Assembly (NCBI GenBank): GCA_002298605.1
Contig: DBKS01000059.1
Span: 1-12,875 of the forward strand
DNA length: 12,875 nt
DNA from: Bifidobacterium sp. UBA744
Lineage (GTDB): Bacteria; Actinomycetota; Actinomycetes; Actinomycetales; Bifidobacteriaceae
Direction of reading: 5' to 3'
Positions 1-7,740 of the stretch are shown here, piece by piece (position 1 is the stretch's first letter; each line of letters opens with the position of its first letter). Below the pieces are notes generated by a model. That model made no database searches, was not told where the DNA came from, and saw nothing but the letters and a program-made list of their open reading frames with translations. Position numbers and translations under genes: made by a program.

Positions 1-32
1 GACTCCCGTCATCCGCTCCACTTGTGTTACGC

Positions 33-82
33 CATTGACCCATGGATCCTGTCGGGAAAGCGACAGATTCCATGGGTCAATG
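33..82. terminator. Long hairpin after the deacetylase gene, probable terminator
   Basis: Two 22-base arms (33-54 and 61-82) pair with only two adjacent mismatches (47/68 and 48/67) around a six-base loop. The hairpin starts about 20 bases past the stop of the leftward deacetylase gene. On the plus strand it is followed by a moderately T-rich stretch (83-90), while the minus-strand exit has no T-run. It could therefore also end a rightward transcript entering from outside the window. Bases 1-32 hold nothing I recognise. Confidence 0.6.
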
Positions 83-103
83 TGTTTGTTGAGGACTGGG
101 CGA

Positions 104-1432
104 TCAGTTTTGGGGAGGAAGTTCTCCCTTGATGGCCCAATCGGGGAAGCGCTGCTCGGTGTCCATCGCCATGAGCTCGCTGACGGTGACGAATTCGTAG
201 CCCTGCGCCTTCAGGTCATCAATAATGCCGGGCAGCGCGTCGACATCCTGCTGGCGATTGCCGCCACCGGTATGCATCAGCACGATCGCGCCGCTATAGG
301 CGTGGCTCATCACCGCGTCGTGAATGGCCTGCGCGCCGGGAAGCTTCCAGTCAAGCGTATCGATATCCCATAGCACGTTGGTGGAGATCAGGTCGCCTGC
401 GCGGTCCCAATCCTGATTGGTGAAGGCTCCGTAGGGGGAGCGGAACATGCGGGAGTTGGAACCCGCCTTGGCGTTGTTGTCGAAACTGGATTGCAGCTCG
501 GCACGCAGGGCTTCCGTGCTCATCTTGGGCATATTCGGGTGGGTGTTGGAATGGTTGCCCACCTGATGGCCCTCGTCGATCATGCGCTGCACCACATTGG
601 GCATTTCGGCGGCTTGCACGCCGATGTTGAAGAAGGTGACGTGTATGCCTTTCTCCTTGAAAATGTCAAGCATCGGTTCGGTGTATTGGCTTGGCCCGTC
701 GTCGAAGGTCAGGGCGATGACCTTCTTGTCGGATGGCACCTTGGGCGTGAGGGCGGTGGTCTGCTCGTCGACCGGCTGCTTGGTGACGCCCTTGTCCACG
801 ACTTCGCCGGAACGCTTTCCCACCCACGTCTCCTTGGTGCCGTCGGTGCCGGGCAGATGGAGCTGAATGGTGCCTCCGGTGACGATATTGGTGTCCTTTT
901 TGCCGTGGGGGACGGTCTCGGTTTTCACGTCGTGGTCTTCGGTGGCGTCGCCGCCGTTGGTGAGCGTGATCTGGTCCTGCTCCTTGAGATGCGTGGATGT
1001 CAGCTCGTTGGTGGGAACTTCGCTGCCGTTGAGTTCCACCTTGACCGGGTCGCCGCCCTGGACATCGATGACTTTGCCGGTGAGCGAGATCAATTTGCCC
1101 GGGTTCTTGCCGAAGTAGGCGTTGTCGCTGAGGATTTTCCCGAGGCTGTCGCCCGCACGGACGGTGGTGACCTTGCTGTCGATGAACACGGGGTATGAGC
1201 GCAGATTGTTGTACCAGTACCAGCCGGCGCCGTATCCGCCGGCACCCAGTGCCAGCAGCGCGGCCAGTACTGCCGCCACGATTGTGCCGATGCGCTTTCC
1301 CCCGGGGAATCGGCTATGCTGCGAGCCGTAGGCGCTGCCGTTGAAGTTCAGTTCCGGAATGTCCTGGTCGGATACGTTCGCGAGCTGATCGTTCATGGCT
1401 TCGTCGTTCTGTGCGTCATCGCGGTTCTCCAT
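104..1432 (-). CDS. Membrane-anchored polysaccharide deacetylase (NodB domain)
   Basis: This 442-residue protein probably removes acetyl groups from an extracytoplasmic polysaccharide, most likely peptidoglycan or a surface glycan; the substrate is inferred. An acidic cytoplasmic N-terminus (1-46) precedes one membrane helix (about 48-76). An extracellular region of about 155 residues follows with no domain I can name securely, although its start weakly resembles the beta-grasp repeats of YabE-type proteins. The catalytic NodB domain spans about 236-420. It has TFDDGP at 242-247 (the Asp pair), an HxxxH metal site (H294, H298), RSPYG at 331-335, the WDIDTLDW segment and LMHTGG at 385-390, so all core motifs are intact. 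I chose the ATG at 1432 because AAGGAAAGG lies 8 bases upstream; an in-frame GTG at 1453 would add 7 residues but has no ribosome site. It stands alone, divergent from purA. Confidence 0.88.
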   Translation of the reverse strand: MENRDDAQNDEAMNDQLANVSDQDIPELNFNGSAYGSQHSRFPGGKRIGTIVAAVLAALLALGAGGYGAGWYWYNNLRSYPVFIDSKVTTVRAGDSLGKILSDNAYFGKNPGKLISLTGKVIDVQGGDPVKVELNGSEVPTNELTSTHLKEQDQITLTNGGDATEDHDVKTETVPHGKKDTNIVTGGTIQLHLPGTDGTKETWVGKRSGEVVDKGVTKQPVDEQTTALTPKVPSDKKVIALTFDDGPSQYTEPMLDIFKEKGIHVTFFNIGVQAAEMPNVVQRMIDEGHQVGNHSNTHPNMPKMSTEALRAELQSSFDNNAKAGSNSRMFRSPYGAFTNQDWDRAGDLISTNVLWDIDTLDWKLPGAQAIHDAVMSHAYSGAIVLMHTGGGNRQQDVDALPGIIDDLKAQGYEFVTVSELMAMDTEQRFPDWAIKGELPPQN

Positions 1433-1440
1433 GCTGAATC

Positions 1441-1449
1441 CCTTTCCTT
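1441..1449 (-). promoter_or_regulatory. Ribosome binding site fixing the deacetylase start
   Basis: On the minus strand AAGGAAAGG lies 8 bases before the ATG at 1432. This decides against the upstream in-frame GTG at 1453, which would begin upstream of this site. Confidence 0.7.
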
Positions 1450-1656
1450 CCACTGGGTTTTATTCTATGGCTTTCCCGTGCGTCGCGGAGCATGGTGCGC
1501 GGTCGTTTTGCGGCCGTTTGCCTCTATGTGGGTGGCGGAGGTCTGGACGGGTGGCTCCAAGCCCGGCCATGATGTCGGTTTATGCCGCCCGGGCCGGCGG
1601 TTTAGGGCGTGGAGTAGTCTGTGGAGCGGCGAAAAATCGGCGCATACTTCATCGGC

Positions 1657-1661
1657 GGAGG
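1657..1661 (+). promoter_or_regulatory. Ribosome binding site fixing the purA start
   Basis: GGAGG with a 6-base spacer to the ATG at 1668 decides the purA start, although the reading frame stays open upstream to about 1395. The rest of the 235-bp divergent gap (1433-1667) shows no convincing -35/-10 pair in either direction. A TAGAAT-like -10 exists on the minus strand (1462-1467) without a matching -35. Confidence 0.8.
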
Positions 1662-1667
1662 TCAAAT

Positions 1668-2969
1668 ATGCCAGGAATCGTGTTAATCGGCGCACAATGG
1701 GGCGATGAAGGCAAAGGCAAGGCCACGGATCTCATCGGCACCAAAGTGGATTATGTGGCCCGTTTCAACGGCGGCAACAATGCCGGTCATACGGTGGTCG
1801 TCGGCAACGAGTCCTACGCGCTGCATCTGCTGCCTTCCGGCATCATCTCCCCGAATGTGACCCCGGTGATCGGCAATGGCGTGGTGGTGGACGTCGAGGT
1901 GCTCTTTGAGGAGATCGACGGATTGCAGGCCCGCGGTGTGGACTGCTCGCGCCTGAAGGTGAGTGAAGCCGCGCATATCATCGCACCGTATCACCGCGTG
2001 ATCGACAAGGTCACCGAACGCTTCCTCGGCAAGCATAAGATCGGCACCACCGGTCGCGGCATCGGCCCGGCCTATGCGGACAAGATCAATCGCGTGGGCA
2101 TTCGCGTGCATGATTTGTTCAACGCCGACCATCTGCACGACAAGGTGGAGGCGAGCCTGCATCAGAAGAACCAGATGCTGGTCAAGTTGTACAATCGTCG
2201 CCCGGTCGATGTGGACGCCACCACCGAAGAACTGCTGAAGCTCGGCGAGCGTCTCAAGCCGTATGTGGCCAACACCGGCCTGCTGCTCAACCAGGCGCTT
2301 GACGAAGGCAAGACGGTGCTGTTCGAAGGCGGCCAGGCCACGATGCTTGATGTGGACCATGGCACCTATCCGTTCGTCACGTCCTCCAATCCGACTGCTG
2401 GCGGCGCGTGCACCGGCACCGGCGTCGGGCCGACCAAGATCAGCCGTGTGATTGGCGTGGCCAAGGCTTATGTGACCCGTGTTGGCGAGGGCCCGTTCCC
2501 CACCGAGCAGTTTGGTGAGCGTGGGGACTGGCTGCGCGCCCAGGGTCATGAATATGGCGTGACGACTGGCCGCCCGCGTCGTTGCGGATGGTTCGACGCG
2601 GTGGTGACGCGCTATGCCAGCCAAGTCAACGGTCTGACCGACCTGGTGCTCACCAAGCTCGATGTGCTGACCGGTTTGAAGGAGATCCCGGTTTGCGTGG
2701 CGTATGAGGTCGCCAACGCCGATGGCACGGTGACCCGCTACGACGACATGCCCACCGACCAGGCCGCGTTCGCCGCCGCCAAGCCGGTGTATGAGACCAT
2801 GCCGGGCTGGGACGAGGATATTTCGCAGGTCCATTCCTTCGAGGAGCTGCCGGCCACTTGCCAGGCGTATGTGAAGCGTCTTGAGGAGATCAGCAATTGC
2901 CGTATTTCCGCGATTGGCACTGGTCCGCAGCGTGACCACATCATTCAGATCCATTCTCTGATCGACTGA
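1668..2969 (+). CDS. purA: Adenylosuccinate synthetase
   Basis: PurA joins IMP and aspartate using GTP to give adenylosuccinate, the first committed step from IMP to AMP, in the cytoplasm. The 433-residue protein has the normal bacterial length and every hallmark. The N-terminal phosphate-binding loop QWGDEGKGK holds catalytic D13, and H41 lies in NNAGHTVV. The IMP-binding segment GTTGRGIGPAYADK covers 126-139, EGGQATMLDVDHGTYPFVTSS starts at 220, the GTTGR/RCGW-type signature VTTGRPRRCGW covers 298-308, and GTGPQRD lies near the C-terminus. The start follows from the GGAGG site and the conserved MPGIVLIGAQ opening. It is divergent from the deacetylase gene and is followed after only 32 bases by a crcB gene with no terminator between, so the three rightward genes are probably cotranscribed. 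Confidence 0.98.
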   Translation: MPGIVLIGAQWGDEGKGKATDLIGTKVDYVARFNGGNNAGHTVVVGNESYALHLLPSGIISPNVTPVIGNGVVVDVEVLFEEIDGLQARGVDCSRLKVSEAAHIIAPYHRVIDKVTERFLGKHKIGTTGRGIGPAYADKINRVGIRVHDLFNADHLHDKVEASLHQKNQMLVKLYNRRPVDVDATTEELLKLGERLKPYVANTGLLLNQALDEGKTVLFEGGQATMLDVDHGTYPFVTSSNPTAGGACTGTGVGPTKISRVIGVAKAYVTRVGEGPFPTEQFGERGDWLRAQGHEYGVTTGRPRRCGWFDAVVTRYASQVNGLTDLVLTKLDVLTGLKEIPVCVAYEVANADGTVTRYDDMPTDQAAFAAAKPVYETMPGWDEDISQVHSFEELPATCQAYVKRLEEISNCRISAIGTGPQRDHIIQIHSLID

Positions 2970-2990
2970 TCAGCGTTTTCGCTTCGTATT

Positions 2991-2995
2991 GGAGG
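2991..2995 (+). promoter_or_regulatory. Ribosome binding site choosing the second ATG of crcB1
   Basis: GGAGG abuts an ATG at 2996 and lies 6 bases before the ATG at 3002. Only the second spacing works, so translation should start at 3002. The 32-bp purA-crcB1 gap is too short for a fluoride (crcB) riboswitch, and no such motif is seen. Confidence 0.7.
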
Positions 2996-3001
2996 ATGCC
3001 A

Positions 3002-4069
3002 ATGTCTCGTTCCGCTCACGATCCCCTCGACCCGGAAACCGTCACGCAGACCGCCATTACGCAGGTGGGTTCGCAACCGGGTGGGGTGCACGGAACCCGT
3101 TCCGTTTCGCCGTTGGAAGACTGGCTGCTGTATGTGGTGGTGTTTGTCGGCGGCTGCTTCGGCACGGCTTTGAGGTATGGCATGAGTCTGCTGATCCCCC
3201 GGCCGCTTGCCGATGCGGGCTTTTTTTCCGCTTTCCATACCGCGACGTTCGCTGCGAATATGATCGCCTGCTGTGTGTACGCGTGGTTGTCGATGATGAT
3301 GAGTCAGTCTTCGTGGCTGACGCAGCGCACTCGTAGCGTTGTGAGCCATGGCGTTGGCATGGGCATGTGCGGGGGGTTCTCCACGCTGAGCGCCTTGGTG
3401 ATTGAGGATCTCATGAGTTTCAACGGCGGCGATCTGGCCGGCGTGGTGTTCTACGAGGTGATGAGCTTCGCCTGCGGATTGTTGGCGGCATTTGCCGGAT
3501 CGAGCCTTGCCGTGCGTATGACCGCCCGTCGCCGGGCCCGTGAAGTCGATGAGACGGTGAATCGGCAAACCACCGTCGAAGAGGCCGATGCGGCCGCCGA
3601 TGCGTTTTTGGCCGCCCATCCCGCCGAACCGGTGGTGAAGGAGCATGCCGTCACCGACCCTCGGACGGTGCTCGCAGGTCCCGACGCCGGTGATGATACG
3701 GTTCCGGACGTGGCCGCCGCATCGGTGCCGTCGCTGGTCTTTCCATCGACTGATGCGGATCCCGTCGTTGAACGGGGGGCCCTGGCCGGTGATCAGGAGA
3801 TGCTGACTGTTGAGATTCCCGCGGTTGAGATGCGGTCCGTTGCGGCGGGGACAGCTCCGGCTGAGGCCGAACCGGCTTCGGCTGAGAGCGGGACGGAGCC
3901 GGAACAGCCGGACCCACTGGAGGAATCGACTCCGGATCAGCCGGGGGACGGTCCGACTCCGGTGCAGGTTCCCCAGGTGGTGGAAAGCGATGGTGACGCC
4001 CCGAGTTTCGGACGCATCATCGACGTGGCGAATCAGAACTCGGGTACCGGCGAAGGGTCTGTGGCATGA
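3002..4069 (+). CDS. crcB1: CrcB/Fluc-type fluoride channel subunit with long acidic C-terminal tail
   Basis: CrcB/Fluc proteins are small dual-topology channels that let fluoride leave the cell. Residues about 41-175 form a CrcB domain with four helices (about 41-65, 79-100, 112-136, 146-172). They include GGCFGTALRY with the conserved Arg R58, the helix-2 Asn N86 in TFAANM, and GMCGGFSTLSALVIE in helix 3. The usual pair of helix-3 phenylalanines (F-S-T-F) is replaced here by L129 and L132. The family is usually about 120-130 residues; this one has 355. Residues about 1-38 form a polar N-terminal extension. Residues 181-355 form a low-complexity tail rich in Asp, Glu, Ala and Pro, with roughly 36 acidic and 6 basic residues, that I cannot assign to a domain. 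Its stop overlaps the next crcB start by 4 bp, suggesting coupled translation and a shared complex. Fluoride transport itself is inferred from family membership. Confidence 0.88.
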   Translation: MSRSAHDPLDPETVTQTAITQVGSQPGGVHGTRSVSPLEDWLLYVVVFVGGCFGTALRYGMSLLIPRPLADAGFFSAFHTATFAANMIACCVYAWLSMMMSQSSWLTQRTRSVVSHGVGMGMCGGFSTLSALVIEDLMSFNGGDLAGVVFYEVMSFACGLLAAFAGSSLAVRMTARRRAREVDETVNRQTTVEEADAAADAFLAAHPAEPVVKEHAVTDPRTVLAGPDAGDDTVPDVAAASVPSLVFPSTDADPVVERGALAGDQEMLTVEIPAVEMRSVAAGTAPAEAEPASAESGTEPEQPDPLEESTPDQPGDGPTPVQVPQVVESDGDAPSFGRIIDVANQNSGTGEGSVA

Positions 4070-4440
4070 CGTTCCTGTTGATCTGTCTGTGCGGCGGTTT
4101 GGGCGCCGTGGCTCGTTTTATCCTCAATACGTCGATTCAGCGCTGGTGGAAGCGGCTGTTCCCCCTATCCACGTTTGTGATCAATGTGATCGCCACGTTC
4201 TGCGCTGGTGTCGCTGCCGGCGCGCATGTGGGCATGGCCGTGCCAAACGCCACCTATATGCTGTTCGTAACCGGTTTTCTCGGTGGATTCTCCACGTTCT
4301 CAACGGCGATCAACGAGATTGCCTCATTGGCCCGCAACGAGCATTTCGGCATGGCCGGATTGTATTTGGCGGCGACCATGCTGGTGCCGCTTGGGTGCGT
4401 GAGTATGGGATGGATCGTCGGGACGTCTTTCGGTGCTTGA
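4066..4440 (+). CDS. crcB2: CrcB/Fluc-type fluoride channel subunit, short form
   Basis: This 124-residue protein has the normal CrcB size and four predicted helices. It shows GGLGAVARF with Arg R17, STFVINVIATF with the conserved helix-2 Asn N40, and GFLGGFSTFSTAINE in helix 3. The first pore phenylalanine (F78) is kept, but the second position is Ala (A81) rather than Phe. The start ATG overlaps the stop of the upstream crcB gene (ATGA), so translation is probably coupled and the two products may pair as a heterodimer. Together they would protect the cell from fluoride, which inhibits enolase and pyrophosphatase. No terminator is evident in the 90-bp gap that follows (4441-4530). Confidence 0.9.
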   Translation: MTFLLICLCGGLGAVARFILNTSIQRWWKRLFPLSTFVINVIATFCAGVAAGAHVGMAVPNATYMLFVTGFLGGFSTFSTAINEIASLARNEHFGMAGLYLAATMLVPLGCVSMGWIVGTSFGA

Positions 4441-4530
4441 TCGGCGCGGCATACGCCCGCGTGAGGTGTCATCCGCTTGCTATGTGGCCCATGGAGTCGA
4501 AAATACGCCGTCTGCGGCACAATAAGGGTT

Positions 4531-5442
4531 ATGGCATCCAAAGGAAAACCGTCGCCGCGTTCCGCCGTGCGACCGCTGAGTGATGAGCGGGTGGCTGAAC
4601 TTGCCCGTCGGCATCGGCTCGTAGATCCAACACGGTATTATCCGACCGGTCCGCGCAGGCCGAACACCGCCGAGATCAACGCGCAGAATCCCAAGGCGAC
4701 CGCCCGTCTGCTGGAAGGCGTGTCGCTTGTGTTCCGTAATCGGTGCAAAGTCAAGGCCTGGGGCTTGGAGAATGTGCCGGAGGCCGGCCCGTTCATCACC
4801 GCCGCGTCGCATGTAACCATGTTCGACGTGTTCGTGCCGATGATGAGCCTGTTCCACATGGGTCGCAGACCGCGGTATATGGCCAAGGCGGAGATGGCTT
4901 CCTGGCCGGTGATCGGCAAATGGTTCCAGTTGGTGGGCATGCAGCCGGTCGAGCGTCATTCCGGCAAGGCGAAGCAGATCGAAGAGACTTCGGTGAATAT
5001 TCTCACCTCAGGCCGTCCGCTGACGGTTTGGCCCGAGGGCACGGTGACCCGCGATCCGCAAAAATGGGTGATGAGCATCAAGGAGGGCGTGGGATATATC
5101 GCGCTCGAATCGTCCCGCAGACTTGGCGCTGAAGTGCCGCTGTTCTGCGCGTCGACGTGGGGCGCGGCCTCGATTAATCAATGGTGGCCCTGGCCGCGTA
5201 AAAACGTGGTGATGTGCTATGACGAACAGTTGCACTACGGTGATTTGTTGGCTGATATGGGTTCCTGGGGCGACGAGCCCCCCGCCGATGCGGTGAACGA
5301 GCTGACGGATCGCGTGTTCAAGCGGCTCAATGTGCTGCTTGAGGAGATTCGCGGCGAATCATTCCCGGCCGGCGGCTACTGGGATTATCGCAGCATGAGC
5401 CGCAAACCCATTGACATTCATCGCCAAGGCAGTGAGGAGTGA
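4531..5442 (+). CDS. plsC: 1-acyl-sn-glycerol-3-phosphate acyltransferase (PlsC-like)
   Basis: The 303-residue protein belongs to the PlsC/LPLAT family, which acylates lysophosphatidic acid to phosphatidic acid at the membrane. The catalytic HX4D motif is HVTMFD (H94-D99) after FITAASH. RPRYMAKAEM (113-122), GMQPVER (136-142) and VWPEGTVTRD (166-175) match the later conserved blocks, with WPEG in place of the usual FPEG. An N-terminal extension of about 65 polar residues precedes the domain. I took the ATG at 4531. Its upstream AAGGG is only 2 bases away, so the ribosome site is poor. A weak promoter (TTGCTA at 4477, GAAAAT at 4499, 16-bp spacing) could drive this gene. It lies 6 bases before gpsA, whose product supplies its pathway, so the two are surely one operon. 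The exact acyl acceptor is inferred from this context. Confidence 0.87.
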   Translation: MASKGKPSPRSAVRPLSDERVAELARRHRLVDPTRYYPTGPRRPNTAEINAQNPKATARLLEGVSLVFRNRCKVKAWGLENVPEAGPFITAASHVTMFDVFVPMMSLFHMGRRPRYMAKAEMASWPVIGKWFQLVGMQPVERHSGKAKQIEETSVNILTSGRPLTVWPEGTVTRDPQKWVMSIKEGVGYIALESSRRLGAEVPLFCASTWGAASINQWWPWPRKNVVMCYDEQLHYGDLLADMGSWGDEPPADAVNELTDRVFKRLNVLLEEIRGESFPAGGYWDYRSMSRKPIDIHRQGSEE

Positions 5443-5448
5443 TACGGT

Positions 5449-6447
5449 ATGGCCAATGTAACGGTTCTTGGAGCGGGTGCGTGGGGCACCACCTTCGGTC
5501 AGGTCTGCGCGGATGCGGGCAACCAGGTGACGATGTGGGCCATCGAGCCCGAGATTGTGGAGGGCATCCGCGACCGGCACTGCAATGAGGTACGTCTGCC
5601 GTCCGTGCCACGCCTGCCCGATGCCATGACGGCCACCGGTGACCGCGCCGCAGCGGTTCGCGATGCCGAGATCATCGTGGTCGCGATAGCCGCCCAGGCA
5701 GCTCGCAAGGCGTTGGAGTCGTTCCGCGACCTGATCCCGTCGACCGCGATTGTCGTCAGCTTGATGAAGGGCATTGAGCGTGGCACCAACAAGCGCATGG
5801 ATGAGGTGGTGCGCGAGGCGCTCGGCCTGCCGGAGCATCGTTTTGCGGCGGTGTCCGGACCGAATCTGAGCAAGGAGATCGCCGCGCGCGAACCTTCCGC
5901 CACCGTCATCGCCTCGGCCAATCCGTATGCGGCCGCCAAAGTGGCTCAGACCTGCTCCAACAGCTATTTCCACCCGTTCACCTCCAACGATGTCATCGGC
6001 TTGGAGATGTGCGGCAGCCTGAAGAATGTGGTGGCGCTCGCCGTGGGCATGGCGCGTGGCGCCGGCTATGGCGAGAACACCGCCGCGATGATCGAAACGC
6101 GCGGCCTGGCCGAACTGACCGCCTTGGGCAAGGCCGCCGGTGCCGATCCGAAGACTTTTGCCGGTTTGGCGGGCGTGGGCGATCTGATCGCCACCTGCGG
6201 ATCTCCGCTGAGCCGCAACTACACGTTCGGTGCGAATCTCGGTAAGGGGCTGTCCGTCGAGGAGGCCACGCGGGTGTCGAACGGCGTGGCCGAGGGCGTG
6301 CCGACCACGGATGCCGTGGTGTCGCTGGGTGACCAGCTCAAGGTTCCGACTCCGCTGGCGTTCGCAATGAGCCATGTGCTTCATCAGGGTATTAGTTGTG
6401 AGCAGATGTTAAGCGAGTTGTTCGGTACCGAAATCACGGCGGAGTAA
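5449..6447 (+). CDS. gpsA: NAD(P)-dependent glycerol-3-phosphate dehydrogenase
   Basis: GpsA reduces dihydroxyacetone phosphate to sn-glycerol-3-phosphate, the backbone for phospholipids. The 332-residue length is typical. An N-terminal Rossmann fold begins with VLGAGAWGTT (6-15, GxGxxG). SLMKGIE (104-110) and VSGPNLSKEIA (135-145) follow. The C-terminal helical domain contains EMCGSLKNVVALAVGMA with the catalytic Lys K192, GYGENTAA, and GLAGVGDLIATC (239-250), which includes the substrate-binding segment. GAGGAG at 5434-5439 lies 9 bases before the ATG and inside the end of the acyltransferase gene. Directly upstream lies the plsC-like gene, which acts downstream of it in the phosphatidic acid pathway. 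Confidence 0.97.
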   Translation: MANVTVLGAGAWGTTFGQVCADAGNQVTMWAIEPEIVEGIRDRHCNEVRLPSVPRLPDAMTATGDRAAAVRDAEIIVVAIAAQAARKALESFRDLIPSTAIVVSLMKGIERGTNKRMDEVVREALGLPEHRFAAVSGPNLSKEIAAREPSATVIASANPYAAAKVAQTCSNSYFHPFTSNDVIGLEMCGSLKNVVALAVGMARGAGYGENTAAMIETRGLAELTALGKAAGADPKTFAGLAGVGDLIATCGSPLSRNYTFGANLGKGLSVEEATRVSNGVAEGVPTTDAVVSLGDQLKVPTPLAFAMSHVLHQGISCEQMLSELFGTEITAE

Positions 6448-6542
6448 TCTTAAAACCCGGTGCGTCGGCTGGCTGCGGCTGTCCGGCGAAGACATGGCGA
6501 TGGCGAGGCGGTCGCCCGAGAACCTGGAGGAGTGGAACGGTT

Positions 6543-7682
6543 ATGGCCAAGAAGCGGATTGTGGTGTTGTATGGCGGGCGTGCGGACGAGCACCCCATCT
6601 CGTGCATCTCGACGGCCGGAGTGCTCAACGCCATGGATCTGGACAAGTTCGATCCGATTCCGGTGGGCATTACTCGTGACGGCCAGTGGATTGTGAACGG
6701 TGAGGATCCGCGCGGCTGGAACCTGGACGGTGGCTCGCTGCCGAGCGTGGAGGTCACTCCGGGTTCGCGTCAGGTCATGCTTGACATGGCGTTGAAGCAG
6801 GACGGTTTCTTCGCCCGCCAGGCCGATGGCGGCACGGTGTCGCTCGGCCATGTCGATGCGGTGCTGCCGGTGCTGCACGGGCCGTATGGCGAGGATGGCA
6901 CGGTGCAGGGGCTGCTGGAAATGATGGACGTGCCGTATGTGGGATGCGGCGTCTTCGGGTCGGCGGCCTGCATGGACAAGCATTTCACCAAGGTCGTGCT
7001 CAATGCCGCCGGTATTCCCACGGCCCCCGGTGTGATGTTCGACACCCGCTCGTTTGATGTCGGTTCGGCATTCGCTGCGAACGCCGACGCGATGCTGGCG
7101 GATGTCGAGCGGGCGAAGCTGAGCTACCCGCTGTTTGTGAAGCCTTCCCGCGGAGGCTCGAGTTTTGGCGTGACTAAGGTCGAGCATCCGGGCGATGCCG
7201 TCGAGCTGGCCGCCGCGGTGTTTGAAGCCAGCAAGCATGACTGGAAGGTGCTGGTTGAGCAGGGCATTGACGGTCGCGAGGTGGAATGCGCTGTTTTGGC
7301 GCCGCATCCGATGGACGAGCCTGCCGCCAGCTGGCCCGGCGAGATTGTGCTGGACCGTCGCAATGACGGTGATGACCAGTTTTATGATTTTGATTCCAAA
7401 TACACCGATTCCTCGGCCTCGCATGTGGAGGTACCGGCGCATCTGCCACAGGAGACGCTCGAGCGCGTGCGCGAGGTGGCCGTCAAGGCGTTCAAGGCGC
7501 TTGAACTCGCCGGGCTGAGCCGTGTGGATACCTTTGTGACGCCTGACGGCACGGTGATGATCAACGAGATCAACACCATGCCCGGCTTCACCCCGATCTC
7601 CATGTATCCCAAGGCATGGGAGGCCACTGGCGTGAACTACACCGAATTGATCACGCGTCTGATCGAGGGTGTGCTGCGCTGA
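6543..7682 (+). CDS. ddl: D-alanine--D-alanine ligase
   Basis: Ddl joins two D-alanines with ATP to make the dipeptide that ends peptidoglycan stem peptides. The 379-residue protein shows YGGRADEHPIS near the N-terminus with E16, LHGPYGEDGTVQGLLE (111-126) and SAACMDK (140-146). The ATP-grasp part has LFVKPSRGGSSFGV (197-210), EQGIDGREVECAVL, FDSKY (283-287) and MINEINTMPGFTPISMYP (339 onward) with the Mg-binding Glu and Asn. Tyr at 287 is the residue type expected for D-Ala-D-Ala ligases; D-lactate ligases carry Phe at the equivalent place, so ordinary vancomycin-type targets are predicted. GGAGGAG at 6526-6532 lies 10 bases upstream. The 95-bp gap after gpsA shows no terminator, so ddl may be part of the same operon. 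Confidence 0.96.
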   Translation: MAKKRIVVLYGGRADEHPISCISTAGVLNAMDLDKFDPIPVGITRDGQWIVNGEDPRGWNLDGGSLPSVEVTPGSRQVMLDMALKQDGFFARQADGGTVSLGHVDAVLPVLHGPYGEDGTVQGLLEMMDVPYVGCGVFGSAACMDKHFTKVVLNAAGIPTAPGVMFDTRSFDVGSAFAANADAMLADVERAKLSYPLFVKPSRGGSSFGVTKVEHPGDAVELAAAVFEASKHDWKVLVEQGIDGREVECAVLAPHPMDEPAASWPGEIVLDRRNDGDDQFYDFDSKYTDSSASHVEVPAHLPQETLERVREVAVKAFKALELAGLSRVDTFVTPDGTVMINEINTMPGFTPISMYPKAWEATGVNYTELITRLIEGVLR

Positions 7683-7683
7683 T

Positions 7684-7739
7684 CGGATGCGGCGGCCGGG
7701 CTTGTGCCCCCCCGCGGCGCAGACGGGCCGCCACATCCG
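7684..7739. terminator. GC-rich hairpin between convergent ddl and mscS-like genes
   Basis: Arms 7684-7697 and 7726-7739 pair over 14 positions with one C-A mismatch. A second small hairpin (GGGC-TTGT-GCCC, 7698-7709) lies inside the loop. The structure fills the 58-bp gap between the two stop codons, which fits a bidirectional terminator. Neither exit has a T-run, so it is not a textbook intrinsic terminator. Confidence 0.5.
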
Positions 7740-7740
7740 G

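Noticed and set aside
491..1198. Plus-strand open frame opposite the polysaccharide deacetylase
   Set aside because: It has the Val/Gly/Asp-rich composition of a shadow frame, no ribosome site, and the opposite strand has all NodB catalytic motifs.
1503..1521. PurR-like CGTTTTGC/CGTTTGC repeats upstream of purA
   Set aside because: The two copies are in direct, not inverted, orientation, do not form a LacI/PurR-type palindrome, and could easily occur by chance.
1395..1667. N-terminal extension of purA
   Set aside because: The frame is open, but the family protein begins at MPGIVLIGAQ with its own GGAGG site. The extra residues lie in the divergent promoter gap.
1683..2954. Long minus-strand open frame opposite purA
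   Set aside because: It mirrors a highly conserved gene in a GC-rich genome, has no recognisable domain and no ribosome site. The same applies to the long minus-strand frames at 5359-6384, 6450-7871 and 10933-11892.
2970..3001. Fluoride riboswitch before crcB1
   Set aside because: Only 32 bases separate purA from crcB1 and none of the crcB-motif conserved blocks is present.
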